From UBA9619 sp964630665 (GTDB lineage Bacteria > Pseudomonadota > Gammaproteobacteria > Arenicellales > UBA868): 6,440 bases of DNA. The DNA lies in NCBI GenBank assembly GCA_964630665.1, contig CAZVVN010000118.1, positions 1 through 6,440 on the forward strand. Reading direction: 5' to 3'. Positions 1 through 4,691 of the stretch are shown here, one piece after another. The number at the start of each line of letters is the position of its first letter. Positions within the stretch are counted from its first letter, which is position 1. Position numbers and translations under genes: made by a program. Under the pieces are notes generated by a model. The model saw nothing but the letters and a program-made list of their open reading frames with translations, was not told the DNA's origin and ran no database searches.

Positions 1-1065
1 GGCAGCCTTCTTCTTCTTTGCGGCTTTCTTCTTCTTTGCAGCTTTTTTCTTTGTGGCTTTTTTCTTCTTTTCGGCTTTCTTTGCTTTTTGCTTTTCCTTC
101 TTGGCCTTTAGATTCTTCTTGGCTTTATCCTTTTTGGCTCCTTGTTTCTGTTCGTCAGCTCTCTGCTTTTCGTCCCGTTGGGCTGGGCTGGCACTTTCTG
201 TGGAAGATCCCGTCGTTGAATCGCCAGACGCATTCTCACCGCTGGATTCTGTGTCTGGGGGCGAATCGTTAGTTGCAGTTGTATCGCCGTCGGGTGTATC
301 GGCCTCCGTAGGTGCGTCGGCATTATTTGTCTCAGTTGGGGAATCAGAAGGCGCTGCATCCTCATCTTTAGATTCAATGGTTGCTTCCAGTTGATCGGTC
401 GCTTTTGCAAGATCCGTGGCTTTGCTTCGTTGCGGCGTGCTAGGCGCCTTGCCTTTATCTACGGCAATAGTGAAACCTGGCTGACTTATTTTCTGCTGGA
501 CGCCATTGGCGGTCACTGACATGGCCTGGCCGTACTTAAAATGCGCTTTATCTCGATTGGGCCCCACCTCAAGATCCATCATTCCGCCGCGGATCGTGAT
601 CTTTGATGTCGGTGTGTTGAATTTGATCTCCTGGTTCTTGGAGATCTTCCCACCGATGACCCGGAAAAGACCGGTCGTGAGACTAACGCTCATGCCGCCC
701 TGACCGCTGTCAGGGTCAAAGAAATATTGATCGATGACGAGGTCTGAGTCAGCACCGAGCGTTAACGCTGTGCCGTCCAGGAACAGGATCTGGAGACGTC
801 CGGAGGCGTCGGTCTTGACCTGCTCATCCAAGAGAATCTTCACGCCTGGATTCAGCACGCGTTCCGCAGAGACCGGTGGAATGCCAACGGCCTGTGTCGT
901 GGTCGCCGCAGCCACACCCACTTCCTGCTCTGCCTGGGCTGCCCTGGCGTTTTCTACAGGCCCAAGCACCACAGCAAGCAGGAAGAGAACCGCAAGTGTG
1001 GTATCGACGATCTTGCCGTAGCCGTAACTGTTCCACTCCGTTCGGACAGAGGACCCTGCGGACAC
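1..1065 (-). CDS. Secreted FecR-domain protein with acidic linker and Lys/Ala-rich tail (C-terminus beyond window)
   Basis: The frame is open from about base 1176 down to base 1, so the C-terminus is missing; 355 codons are visible from the chosen GTG at 1065. This start has an AAAGGGGG Shine-Dalgarno-like run 7 nt upstream. Residues about 20-40 form a hydrophobic signal segment ending in ENARA, a plausible signal peptidase I site with no lipobox Cys. Residues about 68-190 are beta-rich and match the FecR-domain pattern: SGRLQILFLDGTALTLG near 85-101, GLFRVIGGKI near 132-141, then FNTPTSKITIRGG near 149-161. Residues about 216-295 are a Ser/Thr/Asp/Glu-rich linker, and from about 296 the chain becomes strongly basic, with 24 Lys in the last 40 visible residues. 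FecR domains are known from iron-transport signalling and also occur in stand-alone secreted proteins. No sigma/FecI gene is seen here, so a regulatory role is not indicated. An in-frame GTG at 1164 would add 33 residues with another hydrophobic stretch. Confidence 0.8.
   Translation of the reverse strand, partial: MSAGSSVRTEWNSYGYGKIVDTTLAVLFLLAVVLGPVENARAAQAEQEVGVAAATTTQAVGIPPVSAERVLNPGVKILLDEQVKTDASGRLQILFLDGTALTLGADSDLVIDQYFFDPDSGQGGMSVSLTTGLFRVIGGKISKNQEIKFNTPTSKITIRGGMMDLEVGPNRDKAHFKYGQAMSVTANGVQQKISQPGFTIAVDKGKAPSTPQRSKATDLAKATDQLEATIESKDEDAAPSDSPTETNNADAPTEADTPDGDTTATNDSPPDTESSGENASGDSTTGSSTESASPAQRDEKQRADEQKQGAKKDKAKKNLKAKKEKQKAKKAEKKKKATKKKAAKKKKAAKKKKAA
2..55 (-). repeat. 18-bp imperfect tandem repeat encoding Lys-Ala hexads
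   Basis: Three successive 18-bp units (2-19, 20-37, 38-55 on the plus strand; consensus GCAGCTTTCTTCTTCTTT) encode AAKKKK-type hexads in the tail of the FecR-domain protein. The third unit has diverged more. The array lies at the window edge and may continue beyond it. Such repeats can change copy number by slippage. Confidence 0.75.
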
Positions 1066-1072
1066 CTGATCG

Positions 1073-1080
1073 CCCCCTTT
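1073..1080 (-). promoter_or_regulatory. Ribosome binding site deciding the FecR-protein start
   Basis: On the minus strand AAAGGGGG lies 7 nt before the GTG at 1065. The competing in-frame GTG at 1164 has only a weak AGAG six nucleotides or so upstream. This favours 1065, but the longer form also begins with a signal-peptide-like sequence, so the choice is not certain. Confidence 0.5.
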
Positions 1081-1231
1081 GGGTAGGATGACCCGGGCCC
1101 GTAGGGCAAGGGCAAAGGACAAAGGAAAAATTGATAGAAAAATCTGTTGGACGATCCGTTTCACGATGCTCTCTTATTGTTGTAGCGGTTCACGATTTTC
1201 GTCGTGTGATTACTTCCACAACCTTTTTGGT

Positions 1232-1260
1232 AGTATATGCCTATTCCTTCACATTTTGCA
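1232..1260 (-). promoter_or_regulatory. Candidate promoter for the FecR-domain gene
   Basis: On the minus strand TATACT (1237-1232) matches the sigma70 -10 consensus in 5 of 6 positions. The -35 candidate TGCAAA (1260-1255), with a 17 bp spacer, matches only 3 of 6. The 5' leader would be about 160 nt to the GTG at 1065, or about 60 nt to the GTG at 1164. This is a weak call made from motifs only. Confidence 0.3.
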
Positions 1261-1320
1261 CGTTATCTCCACGATCTCTATAAGCATTTATGCGCCCGTC
1301 ACATCGGTGTAGGGAAACCT

Positions 1321-1337
1321 ATAAGTCCTATACTTAT
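1321..1337. promoter_or_regulatory. Inverted repeat ATAAGT-N5-ACTTAT, possible operator
   Basis: A perfect 6-bp inverted repeat with a 5-bp spacer lies in the gap upstream of the FecR-domain gene, about 85 bp before its candidate -10 box. The size suits a dimeric regulator. A related half-site (CTATAAG) recurs 41 bp away at 1278-1284. No regulator gene is in the window, so binding is inference. Confidence 0.3.
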
Positions 1338-1404
1338 GAGATGGTTGTTAGATCATGCTACTAGTAACGTCACGCCGAGATCTTTACCCCGGCCGTCTGT
1401 ATCC

Positions 1405-1418
1405 CTGACGCTTGTCAG
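1405..1418 (-). other. Small hairpin overlapping the barrel-gene stop codon
   Basis: CTGAC and GTCAG pair perfectly (5 bp) around a 4-nt loop, and the stem overlaps the TGA at 1417-1415. No T-run follows on the minus strand, so I do not call it an intrinsic terminator. Confidence 0.3.
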
Positions 1419-2914
1419 AAATTCGCCTGGATTCCAACACTTGTGTAGTAATTGTCGTTTTCATAGTTTGGAATATTTGAGCCGGTGTGGCTCGCCCCAG
1501 CAGACAGGGTCAAGCCGATATTGGCACTCATCGGCACGTTCAGTAAGAGCATCCCCTGAGTCGACTGATCGCGGCGAATATGGTCAGGATCGATGGTCGG
1601 ATTTGGGGCATCATAGGACTTCCAGGTGGGTGACAGTGTAGCCGATACACTCCAGGGCAAAACCGATAACCAAAACGGGGCGTTGAACGCGTATTGCAGC
1701 GTGACACCCGCGCCATATTCCAAGTTATCTTCATACGCCACCTTTGCCCCGACCTGTCGAACAACACCGGTCAGGGATGCCAGCGCTTGTGCGCCCAGGC
1801 GAATTTGGGGACCCAGCGTGACCCAGGCTGTATAGCCATCGAGGGCGATCTGTGACTGGTAACTCTGCGCCAGATACGATGATTGGAGAACCCAGTTCAT
1901 CTCGCCGGCCCGGTAGGTAAGGTCCAGACCACCACCGACCCCTGTTACGGTCTCGTCATTTGTGACGTACTGGTTACCCGAGAGGTAGGGGCGCATCTCA
2001 AGATCCCGGGCCTCTTCCTGACCAAAATGCAGCCTAGGGCCTGCCTGCAGTTCAACAAACTGTGCGTCCAACTGACTCTGTTCATCCTGCTGGCCAACAA
2101 GAGAGTTCAAATCAATATTAAAGGTGCGCTTCGGGAGAACCTGGAAGTCATACTCATAACCGAGTTGCAGGGCTAGCGACCCGTCCGAGTCTGCTTGTTC
2201 GGTGAATTCTTTCTCCAGCAATGCCGGTTTGCCGAACAGTACGATGGCGGTATTGTCAGGTCCGGCGTTGGCGTTGGTCTGGTAGCGTGCCGTAGCAACG
2301 ACCGTGCCAGAGAACTTATGGGCTGCGGACTGCTTACTGATGTCCTTTAACGTTGATTCCACAAGACTGCGGGCATCATCCGGCAAGTCGGTTTCCAATA
2401 GAACATCGCTGAGATAGGCCTGGGCCATGCCGGGAGAGCCCAGCTGAATATAGAGAAAACCCAGATCCATACGAACCTGCGGAAGGTCCGGCTCAAAAAT
2501 CAGCATCCTCTCCAGTGCTGCGACCGCTCCCTCCAGGTCACCTATCGCGATTGCGAGTTCGATATACGAGGTTGCTTTGTCGAGGTCAGCAGGGTCCTGA
2601 TACATGGCCTGAAACGCGGTATCGTAGGCTTCTCGGAGTTCATCCGGGTCGTCCGGAATGTGTGAGTCGGCGCCAGCCACTTGACCTGCAAAAAGTCCAA
2701 ATAACAGGATTACCGCCAGTAGAACCGTTGGTTGTCGGTATGCATGTGGGGCCCGTCGGCAGGATTCGACACCCCGCGTTAACTCCTGGTAGAGCCTTCC
2801 CAGGTTGCTCCAAAAGTGGCGGCAACTCGGCCATGGTGCTGACCACTTGGGTCGTTCGCGATCTCGACGAATCGGAAGTGCAGGCAGGTCTGTTTGAAAA
2901 TTGGGTGTGGTCAT
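1415..2914 (-). CDS. TPR plus beta-barrel outer-membrane protein, SLAM/DUF560-like
   Basis: The 499-residue product has three parts. Residues 1-61 form an unusually long N-region, followed by a hydrophobic core (about 62-79) and a probable signal peptidase I site after AGA (about 82). Residues about 90-190 are helical with TPR character (ALERMLIFEPDLPQVRMDL near 133-151). From about 201 to the end the sequence alternates in beta-barrel style and finishes with Phe, the usual outer-membrane C-terminal signal. The segment GTVVATARYQTNANAGP at the start of the barrel resembles the strand that follows the TPRs in surface lipoprotein assembly modifier (DUF560) proteins, which move proteins to the cell surface. 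That family assignment comes from pattern memory, not a search. The ATG at 2914 is chosen because AGG lies 8 nt upstream; a TTG at 2920 is the alternative. No in-frame ATG, GTG or TTG occurs between 2914 and the hydrophobic core. A neighbouring FecR-domain protein downstream may be its partner or substrate. Confidence 0.78.
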   Translation of the reverse strand: MTTPNFQTDLPALPIRRDRERPKWSAPWPSCRHFWSNLGRLYQELTRGVESCRRAPHAYRQPTVLLAVILLFGLFAGQVAGADSHIPDDPDELREAYDTAFQAMYQDPADLDKATSYIELAIAIGDLEGAVAALERMLIFEPDLPQVRMDLGFLYIQLGSPGMAQAYLSDVLLETDLPDDARSLVESTLKDISKQSAAHKFSGTVVATARYQTNANAGPDNTAIVLFGKPALLEKEFTEQADSDGSLALQLGYEYDFQVLPKRTFNIDLNSLVGQQDEQSQLDAQFVELQAGPRLHFGQEEARDLEMRPYLSGNQYVTNDETVTGVGGGLDLTYRAGEMNWVLQSSYLAQSYQSQIALDGYTAWVTLGPQIRLGAQALASLTGVVRQVGAKVAYEDNLEYGAGVTLQYAFNAPFWLSVLPWSVSATLSPTWKSYDAPNPTIDPDHIRRDQSTQGMLLLNVPMSANIGLTLSAGASHTGSNIPNYENDNYYTSVGIQANF

Positions 2915-3014
2915 AGGCAAAACCTAACCCAACAGTGATCTTTTATCTAGCTTTTAGTGGCCCTGGTCGTGTCCGTCCCCGGGGTCCGTTGCACTCGATG
3001 GGAAGTTAAATAGT

Positions 3015-3043
3015 ATGCTATTTCTTGGCGATTGGTACTCCAA
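3015..3043 (-). promoter_or_regulatory. Weak candidate promoter for the barrel gene
   Basis: On the minus strand TTGGAG (3043-3038) and TAGCAT (3020-3015) are separated by 17 bp. They match the sigma70 consensus in 3 of 6 and 4 of 6 positions. The spacing is ideal, but the boxes are poor. The leader to the ATG at 2914 would be about 95 nt. Confidence 0.2.
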
Positions 3044-3065
3044 TATACGGTGACATGGTCCATTA

Positions 3066-3085
3066 TCGGTGTGGATTCACCAATG
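3066..3085 (-). other. Hairpin downstream of pyrE
   Basis: On the minus strand ATTGGTG pairs with CACCGAT (7 bp including one G-U) around a 6-nt loop, about 37 nt after the pyrE stop. There is no T-run after it, so it may be only a stabilising structure or chance rather than a terminator. Confidence 0.25.
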
Positions 3086-3121
3086 AGAGACTGTTGCTGA
3101 GATGGCTTGACAGGGTCCGCA

Positions 3122-3775
3122 TCAAGGCTGTGATTCACCGTAACGGGCACGGTAGGCCTCCATAGTCTCCAGGTGTTGGGCAAGATCAGGTGTATGGCGC
3201 AGGTGCTCAATCAGGGTATTGAACCGGGCAATCACGTGGACTGGTAGACCCAGTTCTTCGCGCACCTGAGCCACTGCGGAACGACCGTCTTCGCTGACCT
3301 TTTCTTCCCGGTCCAGTGCAACGAGCACCGCCGCCGGTTCAGCACCTGCTGCGCGAATGATCCCAACGGACTCGCGGATCGCAGTACCGGCCGTGATCAC
3401 GTCGTCGATGATCACGACACGTCCTGAAAGTTTGGCACCGACCACCGCGCCGCCCTCGCCGTGATCTTTAGATTCCTTGCGGTTGTAGGCAAACCCAACG
3501 TTCTTGTCGTGGTCCTGATAGAGTGCCGCAGCGGTGGCAGCTGCCAGGGCAATGCCTTTGTAGGCTGGGCCGAAGAGCATGAAATCTTCAGTTTCAGTCT
3601 CTGCGAGTACCGCGGCATAAAAGCGTCCGAGTGTGGATAGCATGTGGCCCGTGTTGAAGAGTCCGGCGTTCAGGAAATAAGGACTGATCCGGCCCGATTT
3701 AAGGGTAAACTCGCCAAATCCGAGGACGCCACTGTCAATGGCGAACGTAAGAAAATCGTGCTCCGTGTCGGGCAT
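3122..3775 (-). CDS. pyrE: Orotate phosphoribosyltransferase
   Basis: PyrE joins orotate to PRPP to give orotidine 5'-monophosphate in de novo pyrimidine synthesis, in the cytoplasm. The 217 residues from the ATG at 3775 are close to the E. coli length (213). They show the family signatures in order: EFTLKSGRISPYF near 22-34, FGPAYKG near 68-74, the mobile catalytic loop RKESKDHGEGG near 99-109, and the PRPP-binding motif VVIIDDVITAGTA near 120-132. All key residues look intact. A TTG at 3781 could add two residues, but the ATG aligns better with the family; no strong Shine-Dalgarno sequence is seen. The gene diverges from the exonuclease III-like gene with 42 bp between start codons, the same arrangement as pyrE and crc in Pseudomonas. 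Confidence 0.96.
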   Translation of the reverse strand: MPDTEHDFLTFAIDSGVLGFGEFTLKSGRISPYFLNAGLFNTGHMLSTLGRFYAAVLAETETEDFMLFGPAYKGIALAAATAAALYQDHDKNVGFAYNRKESKDHGEGGAVVGAKLSGRVVIIDDVITAGTAIRESVGIIRAAGAEPAAVLVALDREEKVSEDGRSAVAQVREELGLPVHVIARFNTLIEHLRHTPDLAQHLETMEAYRARYGESQP

Positions 3776-3796
3776 GGTCAAAGTAATTCGGTCAAA
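3776..3796. repeat. Direct repeat GGTCAAA-N7-GGTCAAA in the divergent gap
   Basis: Two exact 7-bp copies (3776-3782 and 3790-3796) lie in the 42-bp region between the pyrE and exonuclease starts, immediately against the pyrE ATG. A third partial copy, ATCAAA, occurs at 3802-3807. The copies read TTTGACC on the pyrE strand. A protein or translational control site serving both genes is possible, but the repeat is short enough to be chance. Confidence 0.4.
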
Positions 3797-3804
3797 CCCT
3801 GATC

Positions 3805-3810
3805 AAAAGG
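3805..3810 (+). promoter_or_regulatory. Ribosome binding site for a GTG start
   Basis: AAAAGG lies 7 nt upstream of the GTG at 3818. This supports GTG as the initiation codon of the exonuclease III-like gene; family alignment (MRII.NVNG) also begins exactly there. Confidence 0.65.
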
Positions 3811-3817
3811 CGCTCCA

Positions 3818-4606
3818 GTGAGAATAATAACGCTGAATGTTAACGGTATACGAGCGGCCGCCCGAAAGAAATTTTTCGACTGGTTGCCAAACCAGGAGGC
3901 AGATGTCGTATGCCTGCAGGAAACCCGCGCTCAGCCTGAACAGCGACAAGCACCAGAATTCAGTCCATCTGGTTTCAAGACCTGTTATGTGGATGCCGAG
4001 CGCAAGGGCTACAGCGGGGTCGCGATCTATTCCCGAAGCGAGCCAGACCGGGTGGGTGTGGGCCTGGGCTGGAAGGATTTTGACCGCGAGGGGCGTTGGG
4101 TCCAGGTCGATATCGGTCGTCTGAGCGTGGTTTCTCTGTATATGCCCTCGGGCACCAGCGGCGATGAGCGCCAGGCTTTTAAATACCGCATGATGAAACG
4201 AATGAAGCCGCTGCTGAAAAGATTCATGAATGACGGACGCGAATACCTGCTGTGCGGTGACATCAACATCGCGCATCGGGAGATCGACCTTAAAAACTGG
4301 CGCGGCAACCGGAAAAACTCCGGCTTTCTGCCCGATGAACGTGCCTGGTTGGACTGGCTGTTCGATGACCTGGGGATGGTCGATGTATTCCGCCGCCTGG
4401 ATGACCGGGAAGAACAATACACCTGGTGGTCAAATCGCGGTCAGGCCTGGGCCAAGAACGTGGGCTGGCGCATCGATTATCAGATCGGCACCCCGGGTAT
4501 TGCCGCTCGGGCTGAACGGACGTCGATCTACCGGGATCAGCGGTTCTCTGATCATGCCCCGCTGATCGTAGACTACAGGGCCACGAAGCGATGGCTGCGA
4601 AGTTAA
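3818..4606 (+). CDS. Exonuclease III / AP endonuclease family protein at the crc locus
   Basis: The product (262 residues) belongs to the endonuclease/exonuclease/phosphatase fold. Members cleave DNA at abasic sites and remove 3' nucleotides during base excision repair. Catalytic signatures are all present: NVNG near 7-10, LQET with Glu35, LYMPSG with Tyr108, GDINIAH with Asp148 and Asn150, RIDYQ with Asp220, and SDHAPL with Asp245 and His246. The length is close to exonuclease III and Crc (about 260-270). Several stretches, such as MRII.NVNGI at the start, KNWR near 159-162, and ERAWLD and GWR.DYQ further on, resemble Pseudomonas Crc, which from memory has changed residues at catalytic sites. 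The divergent pyrE neighbour fits that relationship. I therefore call an active nuclease of the Crc-related branch rather than the catabolite regulator; xthA or exoA would be reasonable symbols. Codons 2-4 (AGA ATA ATA) are A-rich and unlike the rest of the gene. Confidence 0.92.
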   Translation: MRIITLNVNGIRAAARKKFFDWLPNQEADVVCLQETRAQPEQRQAPEFSPSGFKTCYVDAERKGYSGVAIYSRSEPDRVGVGLGWKDFDREGRWVQVDIGRLSVVSLYMPSGTSGDERQAFKYRMMKRMKPLLKRFMNDGREYLLCGDINIAHREIDLKNWRGNRKNSGFLPDERAWLDWLFDDLGMVDVFRRLDDREEQYTWWSNRGQAWAKNVGWRIDYQIGTPGIAARAERTSIYRDQRFSDHAPLIVDYRATKRWLRS

Positions 4607-4676
4607 TGGGATCACATCCAGTACCCGGATTGAGCCCAGCGCTGATACAAGTTCACCCATTCCGTAATCGCTCGTG

Positions 4677-4681
4677 AAGGA
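4677..4681 (+). promoter_or_regulatory. Ribosome binding site near three competing GTG starts
   Basis: AAGGA precedes GTG at 4686 by 4 nt and GTG at 4692 by 10 nt, and follows the GTG at 4674. This argues against 4674, which has no Shine-Dalgarno sequence of its own. Between 4686 and 4692 the choice is open. Confidence 0.4.
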
Positions 4682-4691
4682 AAGCGTGACG

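Larger units (their letters stand above)
1166..1414. other. AT-rich intergenic region between barrel and FecR-domain genes
   Basis: No convincing gene is seen here on either strand; plus-strand open frames have no matching family pattern. It separates two genes of the same orientation and is noticeably richer in A and T than the coding regions. It contains a TATACT box on the minus strand, a perfect 6-bp inverted repeat at 1321-1337 and two CTATAAG copies 41 bp apart (1278-1284 and 1319-1325). The downstream gene therefore probably has its own promoter. Confidence 0.5.
2915..3121. other. Gap between pyrE and the barrel gene
   Basis: This stretch of about 207 bp holds no supported gene. On the minus strand it contains a short hairpin just after pyrE and a weak promoter candidate for the barrel gene. 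A minus-strand frame crossing it runs back into pyrE in the wrong frame and looks like chance. Confidence 0.5.

Noticed and set aside
53..394. Plus-strand open frame encoding a Phe/Leu/Ser-rich, membrane-like peptide
   Set aside because: It is the complement of the Lys-rich and acidic part of the FecR-domain gene; Lys codons read backwards give Phe/Leu. The apparent hydrophobicity is an artefact.
1..1065. Iron-siderophore FecIR signalling system
   Set aside because: No sigma factor or TonB-dependent receptor gene is present, and the FecR-domain protein has an N-terminal signal segment and charged tail rather than the anti-sigma layout.
1237..1641. Plus-strand open frame spanning the intergenic gap
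   Set aside because: It has no recognisable family pattern, no good ribosome binding site, and runs antisense into the barrel gene's C-terminal strands.
2941..3000. CCCCGGGG palindrome as a terminator or operator
   Set aside because: An 8-bp GC palindrome with no loop and no T-run, at a frequency expected by chance in such DNA.
2947..3210. Minus-strand open frame of 87 codons after pyrE
   Set aside because: It overlaps the 3' end of pyrE out of frame, shows no domain pattern and lacks a convincing start signal.
3803..4417. Long minus-strand open frame (204 codons) opposite the nuclease gene
   Set aside because: The plus-strand frame has unmistakable catalytic motifs, and this antisense frame has no family features; it is a by-product of codon bias.
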